Assembly (NCBI GenBank): GCA_020072845.1
Contig: JAIQGF010000009.1
Location: 248,001-312,000 of the forward strand
Source of the DNA: Terriglobia bacterium
GTDB taxonomy: Bacteria; Acidobacteriota; Terriglobia; Terriglobales; Acidobacteriaceae
Direction: 5' to 3'
Length of the DNA stretch: 64,000 nt
Shown here piece after piece: positions 6,681 to 14,709 of the stretch (positions within the stretch are counted from its first letter, which is position 1; each line of letters begins with the position of its first letter). The position numbers were made by a program, and so were the translations under genes. The notes under the pieces were generated by a model. The model made no database searches. It was not told where the DNA came from and was given only the letters and a program-made list of their open reading frames with translations.

Positions 6681-9322
6681 GCGAGTTCTCGACCATCGGC
6701 AAGCCGGTCGCATTCGTGGACGCGGCGGAGAAAACCACCGGCCACGGGAAATACACCGACGACCTCAGCGTCCCGGGAATGCTGATCGGGAAGATCCTGC
6801 ATTCGCCGCACCCGCACGCACGGATCAAGAGCATTGACACGTCGCGAGCGCGGGCGCTGCCGGGCGTGGTGGCTGTGGTCACCGGCAAAGACGCGCCGAC
6901 CACCTACGGAATTCTGCCCATCGGGCACGACGAGCACGCGCTGGCGCTGGACAAAGTGCGCTACGTCGGGGACAACGTGGCGTGCGTGGCGGCGGTGGAC
7001 GAAGCCACGGCGGAAAAGGCGTTGGAGCTGATTGATGTCGAGTACGAACTGCTGCCGGCGTGGTTCGATCCTGAGCAGTCCATGAAGGCCGAGGCCGACT
7101 TTATTCACGAGAGCCGGCCGCACAACATCGAAAAGGAGTATCACCACACGTTCGGCGATCCGGACAAGGCGTTCGCCGATGCGGATTATGTGGCCGAGGC
7201 GCGCTACCTCGCCAACGAGGTGACGCACGCGGCGATGGAGCCGCACTCGACCTTGGCGGCGTTCGAGATCGACCCGCACACCGGAAAGGCGGGGCGGCTG
7301 ACCGTGTGGTCATCCACGCAGGTGCCGTATTACCTGCAACACAAGCTCTCGCTGGTGCTGGACATGCCGATGTCGCAGATCCGCGTGATCAAGCCGCTGG
7401 TGGGCGGCGGCTTCGGCGGCAAGAGCGAGGTGATCCCGCTGGAAATCACGGCGGCGATCGCGGCGCGCGCGGCCAACGCTCCGGTGAAAATCACCTACAC
7501 GCGCGAGGAAGTGTTCTGGGCGCACCGCGGGCGTCCGCGCACCATCATCGACCTGAAAATGGGTGCGAAGCATGACGGGCGGATCGTCGCAGTAGCAGCG
7601 CGCGTTATCCAGGACGGCGGCGGGTACTGCTCCTACGGTCCGGTGACAATTCTTTATTCCGGCGCGCTGCTGGGCGCGCTCTACGACATTCCCAACGTGC
7701 GCTATGACGGCTATCGCGTGCTGACCAACAAGCCGGCATGCGGCGCGATGCGCGGGCACGGGACGGTGAATGTGCGCTTCGCCTTCGAGTCGCAGCTGGA
7801 CGAGATTGCAGCGGCGCTGAAGCTGGACCCGGCGGAGGTGCGGCGGCGCAATCTCTTAAAGCCTCCCTGCGTGACGGTGAACGGCCTGCGGGTGCTGAGC
7901 TATGGGCTGCCGGAGTGCATTGAGAAGGTTGTCGCGGCGTCGCGATGGAACGAAAGGCGTGTGGCCGTCGACGGTCGACAGTCGACGGTCGACAAAGCGC
8001 AGAAGCGCGGTCTCGGGATTGCTTGCTCGCACTACGTCAGCGGGGCATCGAATTCCATCATTCGTTCCGACATGCCGCACTCGACGGTGAACATCAAAGT
8101 GGACCGCGACGGGGGCGTGGTGGCGTACACGGGCGCGTCGGAAATCGGGCAGGGGTCGGACACGATGACGGCGCAAATTATCGCCGAGGTCCTGGGCTGT
8201 GACCTGGCGCGGGTGAAAGTGGTTGCCGCCGACACCGATCTCACACCGATTGATCTCGGGTCGTATTCCAGCCGGGTCACGTTTATGAACGGGAACGCGT
8301 CGCTGCGGGCCGCCGAGGACGTCAAGAAGCAAATCACGGCTGCGGCGGCGCGCAAACTGAATTGCGCGCTGGAAGACGTGGTGTTTCGCGGAGACAAGGT
8401 TTTCCGCAAAGGCGTTGGGACCGCGGGAGCTAAGGATTCGGAGGCGGAGATTCTCGAGCGCAAGGACGCTCCTCGTGGTCCCGCGGGCGAGGGCGCCCGC
8501 GCCACAGGTGACGTCAAAGTCCAGGGCCGCGTCGAAGGCCAGACCCTGCGCGGGTCGGTGCAGCAGAAGAGAAAAGAGGAAGGGCCGAAGGACCGGATGA
8601 GCTTCGAAGAAGCTGTAGTCGCCGCAATTGATTTCAGCGGAGCGCTCACCGGGACGGGATCGTACGCACCGCCTCCGGAAGCGCGTGGCGGGCAGTTCAA
8701 GGGCGCGGGAGTCGGGCCGTCGCCGGCGTACTCCTACTCGGCGCAGGTAGCCGAGGTCAGCGTGGACGAGGAGACCGGCGAAGTCACGGTGCACAAGATC
8801 TGGGCGGCGCACGATTGCGGCCGCGCTTTGAACCCGGTTGCGGTGGAAGGCCAAGTGATCGGCTCGGTGTGGATGGGCCTGGGACAGGCGCTGGAAGAAG
8901 AGATGGTGTGGAAAGACGGCCTGCTGATGAACCCCGGCCTGCTGGAGTACCGGTCGCCATCGGCGGCGGAGTCGCCGGAGATCGAGTGTTTCATTGTCGA
9001 GAGCATCGATCCCGAGGGGCCGTTCGGCGCCAAGGAAGCCGGCGAAGGCTCGCTGGCGGCGACGATTCCGGCGATCTCGAACGCGATCTACGATGCGGTC
9101 GGCGTGCGCTTGCGCGAGGCGCCATTCACGCCCGAGCGCGTGCTGGCCGCCCTGCGCGCGAAAAAAGGCGAAAAGAAGTTAGACATGACGCGCGATGTTG
9201 ATCCCACCGCGCCCACGACGTTCCCGGAGCATGGCGGCGCGTTGTGCTTCAGAGGCAAAGGCCCGGCGCGACATCCACTCGATGTGGCGCGGGCGCCCTC
9301 GCCTGCGGAAGGGGACGATTAG
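6677..9322 (+). CDS. hcrA: 4-hydroxybenzoyl-CoA reductase, large molybdopterin subunit
   Basis: An 881-residue molybdenum hydroxylase catalytic subunit that would remove the para-hydroxyl of 4-hydroxybenzoyl-CoA to give benzoyl-CoA. Motifs include VGGGFGGKSE, ACGAMRGHG, EIGQGSDT and the C-terminal GAKEAGEG with the active-site glutamate. It is about 110 residues longer than the classical subunit (about 770). The extra length is at least partly repeat DNA: a heptad array (7965-7993, read as VDGRQSTVDK), a low-complexity segment around 8400-8600 holding a 24-bp element, and a tail holding the same element inverted. Start ATG 6677 overlaps hcrC; the stop overlaps hcrB by one base. Confidence 0.8.
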   Translation: MSEFSTIGKPVAFVDAAEKTTGHGKYTDDLSVPGMLIGKILHSPHPHARIKSIDTSRARALPGVVAVVTGKDAPTTYGILPIGHDEHALALDKVRYVGDNVACVAAVDEATAEKALELIDVEYELLPAWFDPEQSMKAEADFIHESRPHNIEKEYHHTFGDPDKAFADADYVAEARYLANEVTHAAMEPHSTLAAFEIDPHTGKAGRLTVWSSTQVPYYLQHKLSLVLDMPMSQIRVIKPLVGGGFGGKSEVIPLEITAAIAARAANAPVKITYTREEVFWAHRGRPRTIIDLKMGAKHDGRIVAVAARVIQDGGGYCSYGPVTILYSGALLGALYDIPNVRYDGYRVLTNKPACGAMRGHGTVNVRFAFESQLDEIAAALKLDPAEVRRRNLLKPPCVTVNGLRVLSYGLPECIEKVVAASRWNERRVAVDGRQSTVDKAQKRGLGIACSHYVSGASNSIIRSDMPHSTVNIKVDRDGGVVAYTGASEIGQGSDTMTAQIIAEVLGCDLARVKVVAADTDLTPIDLGSYSSRVTFMNGNASLRAAEDVKKQITAAAARKLNCALEDVVFRGDKVFRKGVGTAGAKDSEAEILERKDAPRGPAGEGARATGDVKVQGRVEGQTLRGSVQQKRKEEGPKDRMSFEEAVVAAIDFSGALTGTGSYAPPPEARGGQFKGAGVGPSPAYSYSAQVAEVSVDEETGEVTVHKIWAAHDCGRALNPVAVEGQVIGSVWMGLGQALEEEMVWKDGLLMNPGLLEYRSPSAAESPEIECFIVESIDPEGPFGAKEAGEGSLAATIPAISNAIYDAVGVRLREAPFTPERVLAALRAKKGEKKLDMTRDVDPTAPTTFPEHGGALCFRGKGPARHPLDVARAPSPAEGDD
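7965..7993. repeat. Heptad repeat inside hcrA
   Basis: Units CGTCGAC, GGTCGAC, AGTCGAC, GGTCGAC in the same dialect as the intergenic arrays at 157 and 5735. The reading frame stays open through it. Confidence 0.85.
8483..8506. repeat. 24-bp GC-rich element, copy 1 (inside hcrA)
   Basis: GCGGGCGAGGGCGCCCGCG followed by CCACA. The reverse complement occurs at 9283-9306 with one mismatch. It contains the self-complementary core GCGGGCG/CGCCCGC. Confidence 0.75.
9283..9306. repeat. 24-bp GC-rich element, copy 2 (inverted, 3' end of hcrA)
   Basis: Inverted copy of 8483-8506, 23 of 24 bases identical. It encodes part of the non-conserved C-terminal tail of the large subunit and ends 16 bases before the hcrB start. 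Confidence 0.75.
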
Positions 9323-10299
9323 TGGCACTCCCCGACTTCCAGCTTCTCCGTCCGCGCACGGTTGCTGAAGCGATCGAATTCCTCGCGAAACACGCGGCCA
9401 GCGCGCAGATCGTCGCCGGCGGCACCGATCTTGTCCCCTCGTTGGGGCAGCACCTTTTCGCGCCGCGCTTTCTGGTGGACATCCGCGGCATCGGCGAACT
9501 GCGCGGAATTCGCGAGCACGATGGCGGCCTGGAGATCGGCGCGCTAACGACGCTGACGACAATCGAGCGCTCGCCAGAGATCGCGCGCAGTTATCCCGTG
9601 CTGCATGAGGCAGCGAAGACGGTGGCGTCGCCGGTGCTGCGCAACATGGGAACGATCGGCGGGAACATCTGCCTGGATACGCGCTGCCTCTGGTACAACC
9701 AGTCGCTGCAATGGCGGAAGTCGTGCGGCTTTTGTATCAAGAAAGACGGCGACCTGTGCCACGTCGCGCCCGGCGGAACCAAATGCTGGGCGGCTTTCTC
9801 CGGTGACACGCCTCCGGCGCTGCTCTGCCTGGAAGCGGAGATTGAAATTGCAGGGCCCAAAGGCACGAGGCGCGTCCCGCTGAGCGAGTTCTACACCAAC
9901 GTTGGCGACGCGCGCATGAGGCTGGGAAAAAACGAGCTGCTCACGGGCGTACTGCTGCCGGCGAAGACGGCCGGCTGGCGCGGCATTTATCGCAAGTTGA
10001 GGATACGCGGCTCGATTGACTATCCGCTCGCCGGCGTGGCCATCGCACTGAAGCGCGGCAACGGGCACGTCGTGGATGCCAAGGTTGCGATCACCGCGGT
10101 GAATCCGGCGCCACTGATGGTGAAGGGCGCAGCCGAGGCATTGACGGGCAGGGAAGTGAACGAAGAGCTGGCGCTGCACATCGGCGAACTGGCGGCGCGG
10201 ACAGCGAAACCGCTCACGACATCAGCCCTCACGCCTGAGTACCGGCGTGAGATGATTCGGGTGTTCACGAAACGGGCGGTCTTGGAGGCCGCGCGGTAA
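9322..10299 (+). CDS. hcrB: 4-hydroxybenzoyl-CoA reductase, medium FAD/[4Fe-4S] subunit
   Basis: A 325-residue FAD-binding subunit (GGTDLVP near 33-39; MGTIGGNI at 109-116). A Cys-rich loop places Cys122, Cys138, Cys146 and Cys155 with spacings 16, 8 and 9. This is the arrangement I recall for the extra 4Fe-4S cluster of Thauera aromatica HcrB, also 324-325 residues long. This loop separates 4-hydroxybenzoyl-CoA reductases from ordinary xanthine oxidase family members, so it is the key evidence for the whole complex. GTG at 9322 overlaps the hcrA stop (TAGTG) and gives translational coupling. The order C-A-B makes a compact three-gene operon. Confidence 0.88.
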   Translation: MALPDFQLLRPRTVAEAIEFLAKHAASAQIVAGGTDLVPSLGQHLFAPRFLVDIRGIGELRGIREHDGGLEIGALTTLTTIERSPEIARSYPVLHEAAKTVASPVLRNMGTIGGNICLDTRCLWYNQSLQWRKSCGFCIKKDGDLCHVAPGGTKCWAAFSGDTPPALLCLEAEIEIAGPKGTRRVPLSEFYTNVGDARMRLGKNELLTGVLLPAKTAGWRGIYRKLRIRGSIDYPLAGVAIALKRGNGHVVDAKVAITAVNPAPLMVKGAAEALTGREVNEELALHIGELAARTAKPLTTSALTPEYRREMIRVFTKRAVLEAAR

Positions 10300-10300
10300 A

Positions 10301-10390
10301 GCAGATTCCTCGCGGGCTTCGGCGCGGGGCGCCTCGGTCACGGCTGAAGCCATGACCTACCGAGCCCGCTCGGAATGACAAGAACATAGG
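10301..10390. repeat. Nested dispersed repeat
   Basis: The unit GCAGATTCCTCGC ... GCTCGGAATGACAAGAAC (compare 1817-1852) is split here by about 54 bp, which carry their own inverted segments (GGGCTTCGG near one end, CCGAGCCC at the other; GGTCACGGCTGAAGCCATGACC inside). This suggests one repeat landed in or grew inside another. Confidence 0.65.
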
Positions 10391-10401
10391 GTGGTCGTAT
10401 T

Positions 10402-10421
10402 GGCACGGCTAAAGCCGTGCC
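10402..10421. repeat. Perfect hairpin GGCACGGCTAAAGCCGTGCC
   Basis: A 20-base inverted repeat with a 9-bp stem and minimal loop. No T-run follows, so it is not an obvious intrinsic terminator. A similar compact hairpin lies at 42374-42393. Confidence 0.75.
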
Positions 10422-10429
10422 CTTCCACG

Positions 10430-10456
10430 CCTGGTGCCTGAAACCTGGAGCCTGCC
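10430..10456. repeat. Heptad repeat, CCTGGAG type, copy 1
   Basis: Units CTGGTGC, CTGAAAC, CTGGAGC, CTGCC directly abut the TTG start at 10457. The GGAG in the third unit sits at Shine-Dalgarno distance. Confidence 0.8.
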
Positions 10457-11299
10457 TTGATCACCGACTGCCACATCCACATTCATCCGCCGGACCTGGT
10501 GCTGAAGCCCGGTGCACAGGCGTTGATGGAAGCGAGCGCCAACTACGAGCAGTCGCGCCAGTTCGCGCGCTCCCCCTCGACTTTCCTGAAGTACCTGGAC
10601 AGTATTGAGGTGGACCGTGCGGTGCTGATCGGGTCAGTGTCGCCGGAGGTGATCGGGATCGATTCCAGCATCAACACGTTTTATGCCGAGTACGCGCGCA
10701 CCGATCCGCGGCGGCTGATCCCCTGCGGCGGACTGCACCCGCGCCACGCGCAGAACTTCATGGCCGAGCTCGACAATTTTCTGCGGCTGGGCATTCGCGT
10801 CATCAAGATCCATCCCCCACACCAGCTTTTCTATCCCAACGAATACCTCAACGGGCTCACCGAACTCGAACTGCTCTACCGCGCCGCGGAGGTGAATGGA
10901 ATTCCGGTGATGTTCCACACCGGCACGTCCATTTTCCCCGGGGCGCGCAACCGCTACGGCGATCCGATGTACATTGACGACGTGGCGGTGGATTTTCCGC
11001 AGATGAAAATCCTGATGGCGCACGGCGGGCGTCCGCTGTGGATGGACACGGCATTTTTTCTACTGCGCCGCCATCCCAATGTTTATCTCGATATCAGCAG
11101 CATACCGCCGCGGCAACTGTTGAACTGGTTTCCGCGGCTGGAGGAGATTGCGTACAAGACAATGTTTGGCAGCGATTGGCCGGGTCCCGGCGGCGTGGAC
11201 ATCCGCCGCAACATTGATGCGATCCGCGCGTTGCCGCTGTCGGATGCGGCAAAGCAGCACATTCTCAGTAAGACCGCGCTCGCGATCTGGCCGGAATGA
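10457..11299 (+). CDS. Amidohydrolase 2 family metal-dependent hydrolase, copy 1
   Basis: A 280-residue TIM-barrel amidohydrolase (amidohydrolase_2 / ACMSD-like family). The metal-binding N-terminal motif is TDCHIHIH, and later MFHTGTS and the C-terminal FGSDWPGPG carry the other conserved histidine and aspartate. Enzymes of this family hydrolyse or decarboxylate cyclic or carboxylic substrates with a divalent metal. The start is TTG at 10457, because an in-frame stop precedes it and the protein begins at the metal motif; the GGAG of the heptad repeat is the only Shine-Dalgarno. It is a clear tandem paralogue of the next gene. Confidence 0.85.
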   Translation: MITDCHIHIHPPDLVLKPGAQALMEASANYEQSRQFARSPSTFLKYLDSIEVDRAVLIGSVSPEVIGIDSSINTFYAEYARTDPRRLIPCGGLHPRHAQNFMAELDNFLRLGIRVIKIHPPHQLFYPNEYLNGLTELELLYRAAEVNGIPVMFHTGTSIFPGARNRYGDPMYIDDVAVDFPQMKILMAHGGRPLWMDTAFFLLRRHPNVYLDISSIPPRQLLNWFPRLEEIAYKTMFGSDWPGPGGVDIRRNIDAIRALPLSDAAKQHILSKTALAIWPE

Positions 11300-11325
11300 G
11301 CAATTAGCGATTAGCAATTAGCGTA
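11299..11325. repeat. Heptad repeat, GCAATTA/GCGATTA type
   Basis: Units AGCAATT-type: GCAATTA, GCGATTA, GCAATTA, GCGTATA. The array begins at the last base of the amidohydrolase stop codon. Confidence 0.8.
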
Positions 11326-11346
11326 TAGGGTTGAAAGCTGACACGT

Positions 11347-11375
11347 GCAGCCTGGAGCCTGCAGCCTGGAGCCTG
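11347..11375. repeat. Heptad repeat, CCTGGAG type, copy 2
   Basis: Units GCAGCCT, GGAGCCT, GCAGCCT, GGAGCCT. Same dialect and same position relative to a TTG start as 10430-10456. Confidence 0.85.
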
Positions 11376-11377
11376 TT

Positions 11378-12220
11378 TTGATCACCGACTGCCACATCCA
11401 CATTCAGCCGCTGGAGATGTTCAAGCCGGAGGCGCTGCGCCTGATGAAGGCCAAGCGGCCGGAGTTCCCGCAGATCGAGGAGTTCTGCCGATCGCCGCGC
11501 GCCTTCCTTCACCACATGGACAAGGCGGGGATCGATCGCGCGGTGCTCATCAACTACGTGGCGCCGGAGGTGATCGGGTTCACGGCCGGCGTGAACCAGT
11601 TCGTGGCCGATTACGTGAAGGAAGATCCGCGGCGGCTGATCCCGTGCGGGTCGCTGCATCCACGGCACTCCGCGAACATCATGGCCGATGTCGAGCACCT
11701 GGTGCGGCTCGGGATCCGGCTGATTAAAATCCATCCGCCGCATCAATTGCTCTATCCCAACGACTACCTGCGCGGCGTGAATGAACTGGAAATCATTTAC
11801 CGCGCCGCCGAGGCAAACGGCATCCCGGTGATGTTCCACACCGGCACATCCGTCTTTCCCGGCGCGCGCAACAAGTACGGCGATCCGATGTTCGTGGACG
11901 ATGTCGCGGTGGATTTTCCCAAACTCAGGATCCTGCTGGCCCATGGCGGGCGCCCGCTGTGGATGGACACGGCATTTTTCCTGATTCGCCGCCACGCCAA
12001 TGTCTTTCTCGACATCAGCGGCATCCCGCCGAAAACGCTGCTGAAGTATTTTCCGCGGGTGGAGGAGATCGCCTCCAAGACGCTGTTCGGCACCGATTGG
12101 CCCGGGCCGGGAGTGCCCGACATCCAACGCAACCTGGACGATTTCAGGGCGCTGCCGCTGAAGGCAGGGGCGCAGGATCAGATTCTCAGCAAGACGGCGC
12201 TCAGCATCTGGCCGGATTAG
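11378..12220 (+). CDS. Amidohydrolase 2 family metal-dependent hydrolase, copy 2
   Basis: A 280-residue paralogue of the preceding gene, with the same TDCHIHIQ, MFHTGTSVFPGARNKYGDPM and FGTDWPGPG motifs and near-identical length. The two are strongly similar along their whole length by eye, so they are a tandem duplication that has diverged, perhaps forming a heteromer. TTG at 11378 is preferred by analogy with copy 1; the frame is open back to 11345, but those codons are heptad repeat. Substrate unknown; the location points to an aromatic-derived acid or CoA ester. Confidence 0.85.
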   Translation: MITDCHIHIQPLEMFKPEALRLMKAKRPEFPQIEEFCRSPRAFLHHMDKAGIDRAVLINYVAPEVIGFTAGVNQFVADYVKEDPRRLIPCGSLHPRHSANIMADVEHLVRLGIRLIKIHPPHQLLYPNDYLRGVNELEIIYRAAEANGIPVMFHTGTSVFPGARNKYGDPMFVDDVAVDFPKLRILLAHGGRPLWMDTAFFLIRRHANVFLDISGIPPKTLLKYFPRVEEIASKTLFGTDWPGPGVPDIQRNLDDFRALPLKAGAQDQILSKTALSIWPD

Positions 12221-12231
12221 AAGCAAAAGAA

Positions 12232-12303
12232 AACCGCGGATCGCCGCGGATTTTCACGGATCAGAAATAGTCGATCCGTGTTGATCCGCGAGAATCCGCG
12301 GTT
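12232..12303. repeat. Inverted repeat between convergent genes (possible bidirectional terminator)
   Basis: Arms 12232-12262 (AACCGCGGATCGCCGCGGAT...) and 12273-12303 (complement, ending GAATCCGCGGTT) form a long imperfect hairpin. An A-rich stretch precedes it and a T-run (12307-12311) follows, so it could terminate transcription from both sides. Confidence 0.7.
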
Positions 12304-12316
12304 AGGTTTTTCGGTC

Positions 12317-14422
12317 CTATTTCTTTGCCGCAGTTCCCTCCAGTTCATCCACCAGGCGGGTGGCGCCGTAGATGCTGCGCAGCGCCTCCAGGATGCCCTG
12401 CGAATCCACGTGCAGCGAGCGCCCGATCGCGTCCTCGTACTGGAAGTTCCAGGGGAGCGACTGAATGTTGCCGTCGAAGATGATGCCGACCACCTCGCCC
12501 GCCTTGTTCACCACCGGGCTGCCCGAGTTGCCGCCGATAATGTCGGCGGTTTCGATGGTATTCAGCGGCGTGTTCAGCTTGATCTTCGATTTGTTCTGGA
12601 GCCAGCTCGCGGGCAGGTTGTAGGGCGGCTTGTTGTCGTGTTTGGCGGCGTGTTCAAACGCGCCGGCAAAGGTGGTGAAGAAGGGAAGCTTGGTCCCGGC
12701 GGGCACGATGCTGCCGCGCCCGTCTTCGGTAAAGCCCTTCACCGCGCCGTAGCTGAGGCGCAGCGTGAAGGTTGCGTCAGGATAGGTGTCGGTGCCGAGT
12801 TCGGCAAAGCGGATCTTCGACAAGGTCGCGCCGTTGCGCCGCTCCACCGCGTCCACCTGGTCGTCATACTGCTTGCGGTACTGGCGCGCTTCCGAATCAA
12901 TGTTGCGCATGACGACGATCAGCGGGTCAGTGCTGGCGTTGACGGCCGCAGCGCCGCCTGCATAGAGCTGCTTGCGGAGGGTGACGTCTTCCAGCTTCGT
13001 GCCCTCGATCAGCGCCTTGGCTGCCTGCGTGGGGTCTTGGCCCTTGAGCACCCCGGCGACGGCGGGATCGTTGCCCAGATCGCTCTGCATCTGGCGAAGC
13101 GCCTCCGTCACGATGACGGTCTCCAGGTCCTTGTAGATGGGAGCGGTCGAGAACAGTTGCTGCTCGAGCGAAGGTAGCGCCGACTCGCGATACTCGCGCA
13201 GACGCTCGCCGTTCGGTTTCGGCTTTTCCGCCGCGGCACGCACCAGGATGCGGGCAATGCCGGCCAGATCGCCCCGCAGACCCTGCCGGCGCTCCAGATA
13301 GGTGAATGGCATGAAGATCTGTTTGTAGGTGCTCGCCGCCTGTGCGGCATCAGCCCAGGGATCGCCGAATTCCTGCTTCTTCTTGGCATCAGAGGCGACG
13401 CCCTGCTTCAGTTTGTTCTCCTCCTGTTGTCTTTCCGCCATCAGCTTCTTGTCGAGCAGGCCCGACTGGTACCCAGTGATCGCCTTCAGCGAATTCTCCA
13501 TGCCGAAGATGTCTTCCTGGGCTCGGCGCGCGTTCTCGGGCGACTGGGCGGAGAAGGCCTTCAACGTCTTCACCATACCTTGCAGAGACTTCAGCCGCCA
13601 CGGATAGCTGGTGTCGCGCAGGAACTCCAGTTGCGACATGGTCAGCAGGCGGCCGGTGGAGCCGGGATGGCCGGAGACGAAGATCAACTCGCCGTCGCTC
13701 ACGCCGGCCTTCGAAAACTTAAAGGACTGGGTGAGGGTTGCCGGCTTATCGTTCTCATAAACACGGAAAAACGTGATGTCGAGGTCGTAGCGCGGATATT
13801 CGAAGTTGTCGGGATCGCCGCCAAAGAATGCGGCGTCGAATTCGGGCGCGAAGACCAGGCGCACGTCGGTGTACTTTTTGTAGCGATAGAGGTTGTACAT
13901 GCCGCCGGCGTAGAGCGTGACCACGTCACAGCGCAGTCCGGTGGACTTGGTGCAGTCGCTCTCGATGGCCGACATGGCCGCGCGCTGCGCGGTGCCGGCC
14001 GCGGCGGCCGAAATGCCCGGCTTCACCGCCGCCTGGACTTTGGCGGTGACGTCTTCAATGCTCTGCAGGACGTTGAGTTCCAGGTCAGGGCACTTGGCCT
14101 CGTCCGCCTGCGTTTTGGCGTAGAAGCCGGTCTTCATGAAATCTTTGCCGCCGGTGGAAAGCTGCTGGACGCAAACCGCGCCGACGTGATGGTTGGTGAA
14201 TGCCAGGCCGTGGGGCGAAACGAACGACCCGGACCCGCCGTTGTTGAAGCGCACCGACGACAGGCGCACGTGATCGAGCCACGCCTGCGTCGGCTCGAAC
14301 CCGTATTTCGCCTTGACCCGGGCTTTTGGAAATGCGTTGAACAGCCACATGCCTTCGTCGGCCGGGGCGATGCCCGCCAAAATGACTGCAATGCCGAAAC
14401 ATAGAACTGCGCGTTTTAACAT
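12317..14422 (-). CDS. S46 family dipeptidyl peptidase (DPP7/DPP11-like)
   Basis: A 701-residue exported serine peptidase. A signal peptide covers about residues 1-21 (LKRAVLCFGIAVILAGIAPA). The trypsin-like catalytic histidine is in TNHHV (76-80) and the nucleophile is Ser633 in GNSGSP. The N-terminal MWLFNAFPK motif is typical of S46. These periplasmic enzymes remove dipeptides from oligopeptide N-termini and feed amino-acid catabolism. Start ATG at 14422 is chosen because GGGAG stands 7 bases upstream and the signal peptide starts there. Specificity (acidic versus broad) cannot be read with confidence. Confidence 0.9.
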   Translation of the reverse strand: MLKRAVLCFGIAVILAGIAPADEGMWLFNAFPKARVKAKYGFEPTQAWLDHVRLSSVRFNNGGSGSFVSPHGLAFTNHHVGAVCVQQLSTGGKDFMKTGFYAKTQADEAKCPDLELNVLQSIEDVTAKVQAAVKPGISAAAAGTAQRAAMSAIESDCTKSTGLRCDVVTLYAGGMYNLYRYKKYTDVRLVFAPEFDAAFFGGDPDNFEYPRYDLDITFFRVYENDKPATLTQSFKFSKAGVSDGELIFVSGHPGSTGRLLTMSQLEFLRDTSYPWRLKSLQGMVKTLKAFSAQSPENARRAQEDIFGMENSLKAITGYQSGLLDKKLMAERQQEENKLKQGVASDAKKKQEFGDPWADAAQAASTYKQIFMPFTYLERRQGLRGDLAGIARILVRAAAEKPKPNGERLREYRESALPSLEQQLFSTAPIYKDLETVIVTEALRQMQSDLGNDPAVAGVLKGQDPTQAAKALIEGTKLEDVTLRKQLYAGGAAAVNASTDPLIVVMRNIDSEARQYRKQYDDQVDAVERRNGATLSKIRFAELGTDTYPDATFTLRLSYGAVKGFTEDGRGSIVPAGTKLPFFTTFAGAFEHAAKHDNKPPYNLPASWLQNKSKIKLNTPLNTIETADIIGGNSGSPVVNKAGEVVGIIFDGNIQSLPWNFQYEDAIGRSLHVDSQGILEALRSIYGATRLVDELEGTAAKK

Positions 14423-14597
14423 GCTCGATCTCCCATGCCGGTCCGGCATGAATGTGAGTTTCACAAGGTGAAAACCGGGTTGCCTCAGCCCAATTGCGCC
14501 GGGCCAGAATCACAAAACCCTCGAATATACGCTGGCGCGCGCTGCCCGGCAACGTCGCATGCGACTCGTCCCCACCCGTTCGCAACCACGTCCCGAT

Positions 14598-14626
14598 TTG
14601 GAATTGCACGAAGTTTGCGGTATGGT
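14598..14626 (+). promoter_or_regulatory. Candidate sigma-70 promoter for citrate synthase
   Basis: TTGGAA (14598-14603), a 17-bp spacer and TATGGT (14621-14626), about 80 bp before the gltA start. Found by eye only. Confidence 0.4.
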
Positions 14627-14709
14627 ACCCGGTACTCACGCCCATGTGTCAGCCGGGGGCCCTGCGTCGCCTGCGTTCGATCCCGCAGCAATAGGATTGC
14701 GAGGAATTT

